Origin: Alteromonas lipotrueiana
Lineage (GTDB): Bacteria > Pseudomonadota > Gammaproteobacteria > Enterobacterales > Alteromonadaceae
Length of the DNA stretch: 64,000 nt
NCBI RefSeq assembly: GCF_019249245.1
Contig: NZ_JAESDK010000003.1
Span: forward strand, 124,001-188,000
Direction: 5' to 3'
Shown: positions 1-7,315 of the stretch, one piece after another
Layout: every line of letters begins with the position of its first letter
How positions within the stretch are numbered: the stretch's first letter is position 1
Translations under genes and position numbers: made by a program
Notes under the pieces: generated by a model
Seen by the model: the letters and a program-made list of their open reading frames with translations, nothing else
What the model was told of the DNA's origin: nothing
The model's database searches: none

Positions 1-755
1 AACTCGAGGATTTTGCTTTTGTCGCCTCTCACGATTTACAGGAACCCTTAAGAAAAATTCGGGCGTTTGGTAATCGAATTGAAGCAGGGTATGCCGATGT
101 GATTGACGAGCGGGGCCTTGATTTTTTGAATCGTATGCTTAACGCGGCAGAGCGAATGTCTATGCTAATCAGCGACCTGCTGGCCTTTTCACGAGTATCT
201 ACCCGTGGCAAAGACTTCACGGAAGTGAATTTGAACAATACGGTCAAATCTGTGGTAGATGATTTAGAAATAGCGATTGAAGAGTCTGAGGCTACGTTAG
301 AAATTGGCGCACTTCCGACCATCAATGCGGACAAATCTCAGGCTGAGCAGTTAATGCTGAACCTATTGTCGAATGCTTTAAAATTCAGTCAGCCCAACGT
401 TTTGCCTATTGTTAAGGTGTACTCGCGAACTTCTGAACCTGAAGAGATTGCGTCATTTCACAACAAAGATGAGTTTGATTGGGTTACAATTTGCGTAGAA
501 GACAATGGCATCGGTTTTGAGCAATCGTTTGCAGAAAAGATTTTTGCACCTTTTCAGCGCCTGCATGGCCGCGGCACCTACAAAGGTACCGGCATAGGTT
601 TAGCGGTATGTCGCCGCATCGTTGAGCGCCACAACGGCCTGATTCGCGCTTATAGCGAACCCGGTAGTGGAGCAAAATTTAAGATTATAATACCGGTAAA
701 CGCTGAACCGTTTGCCAATTTGTCGAGTCAAGGAGTGGTAGAAAATGACCGGTAA
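1..755 (+). CDS. Sensor histidine kinase, C-terminal part (cut by window edge)
   Basis: The reading frame is open from base 3, so the gene begins before the window. The visible part starts at the dimerisation/phosphoacceptor box FVASHDLQEPLRKI (His encoded near base 42), the form typical of phytochrome-like and PAS-type kinases. An HATPase_c domain follows with an N-box (LLSNALKFS), a G1 box (VEDNGIGF), an F-box (IFAPFQRLH) and a G2 box (GTGIGLAVCRRIV). Its stop overlaps the next start by 11 bases, so kinase and regulator are translationally coupled. The input domain is unseen, so the signal is unknown. Family assignment is certain; phytochrome-type is an inference from the H-box. Confidence 0.93.
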   Translation, partial: LEDFAFVASHDLQEPLRKIRAFGNRIEAGYADVIDERGLDFLNRMLNAAERMSMLISDLLAFSRVSTRGKDFTEVNLNNTVKSVVDDLEIAIEESEATLEIGALPTINADKSQAEQLMLNLLSNALKFSQPNVLPIVKVYSRTSEPEEIASFHNKDEFDWVTICVEDNGIGFEQSFAEKIFAPFQRLHGRGTYKGTGIGLAVCRRIVERHNGLIRAYSEPGSGAKFKIIIPVNAEPFANLSSQGVVENDR

Positions 756-1197
756 AGCGCCTTTACCCATAAATATTTTAATGGCTGACGATGATGAAGA
801 TGATCGTTTGTTAACGTTAGATGCATTAAAAGAAAGTCGTGTTTTAAACAATCTTTATTGTGTAGAAGATGGCATTGAGTTGCTTGAGTTTCTGCGCCGC
901 GAAGGAAAATATGCAAATTCAGAAGATACGCCTCGCCCCAGTTTAATATTACTTGATTTAAACATGCCTCGCATGGATGGGCGTGAAGCATTACAAGAAA
1001 TAAAAGCTGATCCTGCGTTACGAGGTATCCCGGTCGTTATTCTGACAACCTCTAAAGAGGAAGAAGATATGCTTAGGGGCTATGATCTGGGTTGTGCATC
1101 CTACATTACCAAACCCGTCAATTTTGAGGGCCTGGTCGATCTGATGCGCACTTTGGGCCGTTATTGGATTGAGTTTGTAGAACTTCCACACGATTAA
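745..1197 (+). CDS. Rcp1-like single-domain response regulator
   Basis: A 150-residue protein that is one receiver (REC) domain. It has the acidic pocket (MADDDEDD), a phosphoacceptor Asp in LILLDLNMPRMDG, the Thr of VVILTTS and the Lys of ITKPVNF. The longer beta4-alpha4 region and the context match the Rcp1/CheY-like regulators that pair with phytochrome-type kinases, and the preceding kinase gene overlaps this start by 11 bases. There is no output domain, so it probably acts by protein contact or phosphotransfer, perhaps to the hybrid kinase 21 bases downstream. The three genes likely form one operon. Confidence 0.93.
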   Translation: MTGKAPLPINILMADDDEDDRLLTLDALKESRVLNNLYCVEDGIELLEFLRREGKYANSEDTPRPSLILLDLNMPRMDGREALQEIKADPALRGIPVVILTTSKEEEDMLRGYDLGCASYITKPVNFEGLVDLMRTLGRYWIEFVELPHD

Positions 1198-1218
1198 CCA
1201 GCTGGACTGAGATGTACT

Positions 1219-3264
1219 GTGAGTGACCTTATCCGAGTTTTACTTATCGAAGACGATGAGGATGATTATTTTCTAACTGCTGATTATCTTTCTCAGTGCG
1301 AGGAGCCCAGGTTCGATATAACCTGGGTGACTAACAGTTCGGAAGCAGTCGCTGCTTTTCGATGTAAGATTTTCGATATTTGTTTGCTTGATTATATTCT
1401 TGGTTCAGAGAATGCCTTAGATGTACTCAGTGTTATAAAATCAAAAGGTATCAATATACCAGTTGTTATATTAACAGGCCAAACGGACACAAAAGTAGAT
1501 GAAATGGTAATGCGTGCTGGCGCAGCCGATTATCTCAATAAAAGTGAAATTGAAACACCCAGATTTATGCGAACAATGCGCTATGCCATGGTTCGCCGCG
1601 AAATTGAAAATGAACGTGTAGAACGTCATAAAGTTGAACAACAAAATAAAGCAAAAGATAAATTCTTAGCCCATTTAGGCCACGAGCTTCGCACTCCCCT
1701 CACCTCTATTCTAGGCTATACAGAGTTATTGCTTGATGATGCAGGCAATGAACGTATAGACCCTGAGCTTTCGATAATTCACACAAACGGCAAACATCTT
1801 TTAAGCCTTTTGAACGACTTGTTAGATATGTCTCGTATCATGGCCAATAAGTTAGAACTATCACCCAAAGACGTAGATTTAGCCGGATTCATGACTGATG
1901 TTCATTCATTGATGAACTTGACGGCAAAAGACAAAGGCTTACAACTTTCCATCGATTGTCCCGAACCGGTTCCAGAGGTTATTCGCGCTGATCCTACCCG
2001 CTTACGTCAGGTTCTTATTAATTTGATAAGCAACGCAGTGAAATTTACTGACTCGGGTAAAGTTGAAATTTTGGTTGATGTGGTACCAGGTTTGGGCAAA
2101 AACAAAGACGAGATGCTACGTTTTCAGGTTAGCGACTCTGGGGTGGGAATGCCCCCGGACAAACTGGATGATATATTTCATCCATTTGAGCAAATAGAAG
2201 ATGTGATGCGGGCAAACCATGGTGGCGCGGGGCTAGGATTGGCAATCTGTAGAGAACTTGTCAGTAAGATGCAAGGTGAAATATCAGTGTCTTCGACATT
2301 TGGTAAGGGCAGTACGTTTTCGTTCTATATCCACCCTGGCGATATCTCAAAACAACCACGTGAATTATTAAATCTTTCGAGCCCTGCTATACGAAACACG
2401 CCAGAGATGAACCTGCATGTGTCGGGACGTGTGCTGATTGTTGATGACTTACGCGAATTACGCCGCCTGACCGGACATCTGGTCAGTCAGTGTCATGCTC
2501 AGGTTGCTTATGCCGAAAATGGAGTAAAGGCACTTGAAGCTGCTTTAATAGCTGAACAAGAGGGTCAGCCCTTCCATTTGGTGCTAATGGATATACACAT
2601 GCCGGTAATGAATGGAATTGATGCATTAAAGGCACTACGTAAACACAACTGCCAAACCGCGGTAGTTGCGATAACAGCAGCCAGCCGGAAAGGTTTGCGC
2701 CAGTCGCTTCTTGACGAAGGTTTTGATGGTGTATTAGGAAAGCCCATTGAAAAAAATGCATTGATGGAAGTGTTAGACCAATACCTAATCCGGTCCAGCG
2801 GTGTCGAAACAAGCTTGACGCCTGCGCCGCCGAACTTCCAAAGTACTTCAAAAAGCGAATCTGAAGGCTTAAAACCGTCATCTCCCCATGAAACCGTTAT
2901 TGAGAATACCGTCAAAGATTCTGTAAAACGCATTCTGGTAATAGAAGATGATAGTGATGCTGCCGAACTTATGCAGCTATTGCTTACACATCAAGGACAT
3001 AGTGCAGATATCGCCCAGAGTGGCGAAGAGGCTATGGAGAAACTTGAACACGGCGATTTTCAGCACGCTTTACTCGATCTTACTCTACCAGATTACCATG
3101 GGTTGGAACTGGCACCGAAACTTCGCGAACTTTGTCCTGAATTGGAAATTATTATTGTTAGCGGCCGCGAACCCAATGCTGAGCAACTAAGTGAGAATAA
3201 TATTGAGAAAGCTTTGTTAAAACCCGTTAGTAAATCTGACTTGCTTGCACTTTTTAGTGAATAA
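1219..3264 (+). CDS. Hybrid sensor kinase, REC-HisKA-HATPase-REC-REC
   Basis: A 681-residue cytosolic hybrid kinase with no membrane segment. It starts at GTG. In order: REC1 (about 4-122, Asp58 in CLLDY), a coiled linker (125-148), HisKA with His155 in GHELRTP, HATPase_c with Asn272 and GLGLAIC near 338-344, REC2 (403-523, Asp458 in LMDIHMP) and REC3 (570-680, Asp620 in LLDLTLP). The N-terminal REC in place of a sensor suggests that the kinase is switched by another phosphodonor, possibly the two preceding gene products. The two C-terminal receivers suggest a relay to an Hpt protein that is not encoded here. The family is clear; the pathway output is unknown. Confidence 0.93.
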   Translation: MSDLIRVLLIEDDEDDYFLTADYLSQCEEPRFDITWVTNSSEAVAAFRCKIFDICLLDYILGSENALDVLSVIKSKGINIPVVILTGQTDTKVDEMVMRAGAADYLNKSEIETPRFMRTMRYAMVRREIENERVERHKVEQQNKAKDKFLAHLGHELRTPLTSILGYTELLLDDAGNERIDPELSIIHTNGKHLLSLLNDLLDMSRIMANKLELSPKDVDLAGFMTDVHSLMNLTAKDKGLQLSIDCPEPVPEVIRADPTRLRQVLINLISNAVKFTDSGKVEILVDVVPGLGKNKDEMLRFQVSDSGVGMPPDKLDDIFHPFEQIEDVMRANHGGAGLGLAICRELVSKMQGEISVSSTFGKGSTFSFYIHPGDISKQPRELLNLSSPAIRNTPEMNLHVSGRVLIVDDLRELRRLTGHLVSQCHAQVAYAENGVKALEAALIAEQEGQPFHLVLMDIHMPVMNGIDALKALRKHNCQTAVVAITAASRKGLRQSLLDEGFDGVLGKPIEKNALMEVLDQYLIRSSGVETSLTPAPPNFQSTSKSESEGLKPSSPHETVIENTVKDSVKRILVIEDDSDAAELMQLLLTHQGHSADIAQSGEEAMEKLEHGDFQHALLDLTLPDYHGLELAPKLRELCPELEIIIVSGREPNAEQLSENNIEKALLKPVSKSDLLALFSE

Positions 3265-3436
3265 AATCTTGGTCGAGAAATTCTTACAATTACGTGCAGG
3301 AATTACCGCTAACTTTTGATTTCTATCGTCAAACGATTACAAAAAACCATTAGAAACAAAAGCTTAACAGATTTTATTTAGTGGTATAGCCTTTGCAGGC
3401 TCTTAGCTGTACATATTAAAAATCAAGGAGATAAGT

Positions 3437-3775
3437 ATGGCTACACAAGCACGCCCGACTACGACTACAACGGCAAATACAACCACCGATAAAACCAAGG
3501 CAACTGCAGACTCTACTCATCCGATGATTGATAAAGTTCAAGAGACCTTGCATGCATCGGTTGATAAGCTAGCTTCATCAGCCAGTCGTGCCGAAGAAAA
3601 CCTTCGCACTACTGCATCTGACTCAGCTGAAAATCTTTCTGCACAAAAGCGTTTAGCAGAAAAGAAATGGTTGGCTTCTCCAATGCGTAGATACGCTATT
3701 GAAAACCCAGTTGCCACTGCAGGTATTGCGTTTGCAGCAGGTATGCTGATTACTTCTTTGATGCGTAAGAAGTAA
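3437..3775 (+). CDS. YqjD/ElaB-like (DUF883-type) C-tail membrane protein
   Basis: A 112-residue protein with a Thr/Ala-rich low-complexity N-terminus, a helical amphipathic middle and one C-terminal membrane segment (about 91-108) ending in RKK. This resembles the DUF883 family (E. coli YqjD, ElaB), inner-membrane proteins of stationary phase that can bind ribosomes. An AAGGAG ribosome site lies 7 bases before the ATG. It heads a run matching the E. coli yqjD-yqjE-yqjK order: the next gene is holin-like and the third is a small basic protein. Family identity rests on topology, composition and gene order more than on strong motifs. Confidence 0.75.
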   Translation: MATQARPTTTTTANTTTDKTKATADSTHPMIDKVQETLHASVDKLASSASRAEENLRTTASDSAENLSAQKRLAEKKWLASPMRRYAIENPVATAGIAFAAGMLITSLMRKK

Positions 3776-3780
3776 ATATT

Positions 3781-4284
3781 ATGCCGGGTAAAATGTCACC
3801 TTCTGACTTTGCCAAGGCATCTTTCAGGCCTGAGCGGCCTGTGTCGTTCTGCCCAACCAGTGATACTGGTTGGGTAAGCGATTGCTCAAAAGATGTATCA
3901 ATTCATGACGATCCTACCTTTAGCGAAACCAAAACTGCAATTGAAAACATGTTTTCTCATAAACGAGACCAATTTGACTCGTTAAAAACTGTTTTAGGTG
4001 CAGAAACCGCTCTTGTAAAAAAATCAATTGTTATTTCAGCAATCGGATTGATTGGAGCTTTTGTTCTTATCTGTTTTTGCTGGCTTATTGTTAATGCAGC
4101 AATCGGTATTGGCTTAGATAGAGCTGGTATGCCTTTATTAGGCACAACAATAATTTTACTGGTAATGAACGGTATCGGATTATTATTTTGCGTAAAGGCA
4201 GTACTTGAAAGTTATAAACATATTTCTCTGATGCCAATTTTAAACGCCGTCACAGGTAATGCAGGAAAGAGCCAAAAGGAGTAA
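3781..4284 (+). CDS. YqjE-like / phage-holin superfamily III-type membrane protein
   Basis: A 167-residue protein. A long N-terminal region (about 1-75) precedes two hydrophobic segments (about 80-105 and 117-140) and a short charged tail. This two-helix arrangement with a helical lead-in is typical of the family annotated as phage holin 3_6, which includes E. coli YqjE. In this context it is a resident membrane protein, not a lysis gene. It begins 5 bases after the preceding stop with only a poor ribosome site, so the true start might lie further in (for example the Met near residue 57). Its job is unknown; a role in membrane stress with its neighbours is inferred. Confidence 0.72.
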   Translation: MPGKMSPSDFAKASFRPERPVSFCPTSDTGWVSDCSKDVSIHDDPTFSETKTAIENMFSHKRDQFDSLKTVLGAETALVKKSIVISAIGLIGAFVLICFCWLIVNAAIGIGLDRAGMPLLGTTIILLVMNGIGLLFCVKAVLESYKHISLMPILNAVTGNAGKSQKE

Positions 4285-4293
4285 CCTAACCTT

Positions 4294-4545
4294 ATGTTTT
4301 TGTCTAACGAATTACGCAATGTCGATGCTGCTCATAAAGAGTATTCATTGGTAAAACAACGTGCTGATTATATGCAGACCAGTGCTAAACGTCGTTTACA
4401 ATTATTATTTGGAAAACCAGCAGTTATAGCCGCTATTTTTGCCGCCGGCGCGTTTAAAGGTGCCACAACCAGCGATCCTAAAACAAAACGAAAATCAGCA
4501 ATCTTTACGTTTATCCGTACTGCATTTTTCCAGATTATCACCTAA
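4294..4545 (+). CDS. Small YqjK-like protein of the YqjD/YqjE cluster
   Basis: An 83-residue basic protein lying 9 bases after the holin-like gene, the position of yqjK in E. coli. It has a helical charged N-terminus, a short hydrophobic stretch (about 41-54, AVIAAIFAAGAF) and a second near the C-terminus. No catalytic motif is visible. I do not recognise it by sequence; the YqjK-like label comes from size, charge and gene order. An AAGGAG lies just before the previous stop, some 13 bases before this ATG. Confidence 0.6.
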   Translation: MFLSNELRNVDAAHKEYSLVKQRADYMQTSAKRRLQLLFGKPAVIAAIFAAGAFKGATTSDPKTKRKSAIFTFIRTAFFQIIT

Positions 4546-4556
4546 GGACATTCAGT

Positions 4557-5132
4557 ATGGCTGCTTCGCACCAAATAGCCCGACGTTACATTTTCGCCAT
4601 TAGCGCACTTTCAACTTTATTTATAACAGTAGGCTGTGCGACTTCCTCCCCTACCGAACCTACTCCCTATATCAAGGCAGCTTCTGCTAATAACTACGGT
4701 TATTCCAGTATGGAGCTTAGTGCAAGTGAATACAGAATTATGTTTAAAGCGACCCAGGCGACTCCCGCTGATAAAGTTCAGGAGTTTACGTTGTATCGGG
4801 CCGCAGAGCTTGCACAGAAGCAAGGTTACGATTGGGTAGCGATTGTAAAAACAGATATTGAGCGTAAAACAAGAACCGGAAAAAAGGTGGTCAGAGAAAG
4901 TAACAATTCGGTTCCAACTGTATTGCGAGATGAACAATGTACAATGTCCGGATGTAACGAAGTTGCTCAACCATTTGAGACCAGTGATGCCGATCTTCGG
5001 GTTGAAAAAACAAAAACAAAAGATATTTATTATTCTATTGTTGCCAGAATGGGAAATAGTCAGGCTGCCGCAGGCGACCAGGCATTTCGTACTTCTGAAA
5101 TTTTGTCGAAACATCCTTCTGCCGCTAATTAA
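4557..5132 (+). CDS. CC0125/CC1285-type lipoprotein
   Basis: A 191-residue lipoprotein. A hydrophobic signal segment ends at a lipobox with Cys27 (FITVGC), so it should be lipid-anchored, probably in the outer membrane. The mature part has the GYGYS-type region, here NNYGYSSMEL, followed by YRIMFKATQATP, LYRAAELAQKQGYDWVAIV. This strongly resembles the CC0125/CC1285 family of short alpha/beta lipoproteins of unknown function. An AAGGA lies 8 bases before the ATG. It is the last gene of the 3437-5132 run and is followed by a clear terminator. Confidence 0.82.
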   Translation: MAASHQIARRYIFAISALSTLFITVGCATSSPTEPTPYIKAASANNYGYSSMELSASEYRIMFKATQATPADKVQEFTLYRAAELAQKQGYDWVAIVKTDIERKTRTGKKVVRESNNSVPTVLRDEQCTMSGCNEVAQPFETSDADLRVEKTKTKDIYYSIVARMGNSQAAAGDQAFRTSEILSKHPSAAN

Positions 5133-5146
5133 AGAAAGCAATAATA

Positions 5147-5169
5147 GGTGAGATTTATCTCACCTTTTT
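5147..5169 (+). terminator. Intrinsic terminator after the lipoprotein gene
   Basis: A perfect 7-bp stem (GGTGAGA / TCTCACC) with a four-base loop is followed by five T. It lies 15 bases after the stop of the lipoprotein gene and closes the 3437-5132 operon. Confidence 0.9.
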
Positions 5170-5372
5170 ACATTTTGTCAGAAAATTGTGCGCAGTGCTT
5201 AATCAACCTAATTCACACCCGCCTTCTTTATTCTAAGAATAAACTTAACTATATGATATTAGGGTTAATTTTTATTGCCAGTTAGTTTTATTAATTGGTT
5301 TTCTGGAATGGGCTGTGCATCTGTTATTTTCATATTGGCTTAATTCTTTAAAAGTTTCACAGGAGCAGTAAA

Positions 5373-5831
5373 ATGAATCAGCTACCCGCTAATATCGATT
5401 TGCTCAACGATATTATCAAAGTATTAAATGGTGGCATTAAATTTTACAATGATGGTTTAAATAAGATTGCCGATCATAATGCCCAGGCGATGTTTAACAG
5501 AATGCTACTTGAAAAAAAGCAGGCAGTTCGTATTTTAAGCAGCTATTTACCAAGCCAGTCTCCTGAGTCAGAAAAATGTCCAGCGACACGTTCAAAGGGC
5601 ATTAAAACTATGTATAAAAAACTTTTGAATACGGTTAACCCAACAAACGCTTATAATTACGTAACGCAGTTAAAAGCCATTGAAGATAAAGTGTTAGCTA
5701 AAATAGATAACGCTCTCAAAGAGCATCCACCACAGAAATTAGCCTGCGATCTACGTAGGATTCGGTGTAGGCTACAACAGTGTAGAGAAGAAATTGGCAC
5801 GTTTCATTACACTTCAGCCATAGCCGGTTGA
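5373..5831 (+). CDS. PA2169-family four-helix-bundle protein (DUF2383)
   Basis: A 152-residue, all-helical soluble protein with no signal peptide. The N-terminal segment LLNDIIKVLNGGIKFYNDGLNKI and the later segment YVTQLKAIEDKVLAKIDNAL match the DUF2383 / PA2169 pattern, a ferritin-like four-helix fold with paired helices. The function is unknown; members are often found with stress and envelope genes, as here. The start is supported by an AGGAG 9 bases upstream. It stands alone between a terminator and a 440-base gap. Confidence 0.82.
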   Translation: MNQLPANIDLLNDIIKVLNGGIKFYNDGLNKIADHNAQAMFNRMLLEKKQAVRILSSYLPSQSPESEKCPATRSKGIKTMYKKLLNTVNPTNAYNYVTQLKAIEDKVLAKIDNALKEHPPQKLACDLRRIRCRLQQCREEIGTFHYTSAIAG

Positions 5832-6272
5832 AGCAGTGTATCTTACCCTAGTGCCCCGCAGAATCTTTACTGAGTGATTTTAAAAATAGTGCTTTAGGTA
5901 GCACATTTTATTGCCCTACCTTGTCAAACTATCCTCATAGGTTGAAACCTGGATATTACAAATTGATAACATAAGAGCGTAATAACGACACGCTTAACTT
6001 TCCTCTGGTTATCTATTGTATAAGCAACGCACTTTAAACTTAAAAAATCATCGTGTTACCTCATACTGTGTAACTTTTGTATTTTGGTACATTATTGTTT
6101 AGCTGTGTAAAAAGTGCAGAGTCTACTCTACCGACCAGATAAAAATTCGTTAAACCTCAATCTAAAAACGAATGAAAATAAGAAATTATCAGTCATATCA
6201 ACAACTTAAAATTATGGCATGAATGGCGCATATATTAAATTGAATTTAAGGAAGCGATACGAGGATGAAATT
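5832..6272 (+). other. Intergenic stretch with no recognised feature
   Basis: About 440 AT-rich bases between the DUF2383 and DUF1328 genes. I see no convincing small gene, RNA gene or repeat. It must hold the promoter of the following two-gene unit, but no clear -35/-10 pair can be singled out. Confidence 0.6.
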
Positions 6273-6449
6273 ATGTTAGGTTGGGCTGTTACATTTTTTA
6301 TAATCGCCATTATTGCAGCAGTTTTTGGCTTTGGCGGCATTGCAGGTGCAGCAACAGGCATTGCCCAGTTCTTATTTTTCGTGTTTGTAGCTCTGTTGGT
6401 CATTTCTTTGATCGCCGGTGCGCTGCGCGGAAAATCACCAAAAGTATAA
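6273..6449 (+). CDS. DUF1328 family small membrane protein (YtjA-like)
   Basis: A 58-residue protein starting [12 protein letters not shown], the usual start of the DUF1328 family, followed by [12 protein letters not shown] and a second hydrophobic segment. It has two membrane helices. A longer open frame begins 54 bases upstream, but the family start at 6273 has a GAGGA seven bases before it and is preferred. The function is unknown; members are common small inner-membrane proteins in gammaproteobacteria linked to stress conditions. It probably shares a transcript with the small lipoprotein 24 bases downstream. Confidence 0.88.
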   Translation: MLGWAVTFFIIAIIAAVFGFGGIAGAATGIAQFLFFVFVALLVISLIAGALRGKSPKV

Positions 6450-6473
6450 TAATTAATTAAAGGAGCAAGAACT

Positions 6474-6668
6474 ATGTTGTCGTACAAAAATTTACTGAAA
6501 ACACTTTTGGTAGCCGGTTTTGCATTTTCTCTAAGCGCATGTGATGACGGCGGCGCTGAGAATGCGGGTGAAAAAATAGATGAAGCAGTAAATGAGGCAG
6601 GTAACGCTGTTGAAGATACTTGTGAAGATGTAAAAGAAGGCATGAAAGCAGAAGATAAAGATTGCTAA
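6474..6668 (+). CDS. Small acidic lipoprotein (entericidin-like size)
   Basis: A 64-residue protein. A signal peptide ends in a lipobox (FSLSAC, Cys23), followed by a short, strongly acidic, Ala/Glu-rich helix (EKIDEAVNEAGNAVEDTCEDV) with two further Cys. Size and organisation recall entericidin-like and YtxH-like small lipoproteins, but no family can be fixed. An AAGGAG lies 7 bases before the ATG, and a terminator follows 16 bases after the stop. Confidence 0.8.
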   Translation: MLSYKNLLKTLLVAGFAFSLSACDDGGAENAGEKIDEAVNEAGNAVEDTCEDVKEGMKAEDKDC

Positions 6669-6684
6669 TCATCTCTTCAATTTG

Positions 6685-6712
6685 AAAAAACCGGCCATGT
6701 GTCGGTTTTTTT
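6685..6712 (+). terminator. Intrinsic terminator
   Basis: An A-rich strand ending AAAAAACCG pairs with CGGTTTTTT across a nine-base loop, giving a T-run of seven. It ends the DUF1328-lipoprotein unit. Confidence 0.8.
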
Positions 6713-7270
6713 ATAACCTTAGTTCGAGCTTTTTTACTTCCAACATTTCAAATCGTCAGACTATATTCCTGGAATATTGATTTCTTAGGAACCTCGTTTC
6801 ATACGCTCACTTTATAGAACGATTACACACCCTTCGCAAAGTATCAGGTTGCGTAGTTTACCTCCCTGCCACAAAATCGGTGCTAACATTATGATTTTAT
6901 TCAGTTAGCGTATATATACTATCGTAAATTCTTAAATAGTATGAGTATGGGCTGACGCCCGGTAGCGTTTGTGCATAGTCATGAGCTCTCTCCATCAGCA
7001 GTCCATATTAGATTTTCAGACCACAAAGTATCTGCAGCATACTCTCGCGCTGTCAAGGCATAACTACTACCGGATGCTTAGCCGTTGTTATCAAGCTATA
7101 AGCCGTCTCTAGGTTATTGACTATTCACTAATAAGACAATGTATAAAGCAAAGCACATAACCTCTTAGGCCATTAGAACGCCCCCACGACTGATCACCTG
7201 GTGTTATGATTGCTGAGGTATTGTAAGGTATTTTGAGTTATTTGGTATGCGTGTGGGGCTGAAATGGAAT
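6713..7270 (+). other. Intergenic stretch with no recognised feature
   Basis: About 560 bases between a plus-strand terminator and the 3' end of the minus-strand RND gene. I found no gene with a plausible ribosome site and no RNA gene. Since transcription from both sides ends here, it may simply be a spacer. Confidence 0.5.
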
Positions 7271-7296
7271 GGACCTACACAACGCTGCGTAGGTCC
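7271..7296 (-). terminator. Hairpin downstream of the RND gene (weak terminator)
   Basis: GGACCTAC and GTAGGTCC form a perfect 8-bp stem around a ten-base loop, 20 bases after the minus-strand stop at 7316. There is no T-run, so it may be an mRNA 3'-end stabiliser or a Rho-assisted end and not a classical terminator. Confidence 0.5.
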
Positions 7297-7315
7297 GGGT
7301 AACAACAATAATTAT

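Noticed and set aside
3781..4284. Prophage lysis gene
   Set aside because: The holin-like protein sits in a YqjD/YqjE/YqjK-type cluster with no phage genes around.
4617..5141. Long open frame opposite the CC0125-type lipoprotein gene
   Set aside because: It is antisense to a well-supported gene, has no ribosome site and shows no protein-like pattern.
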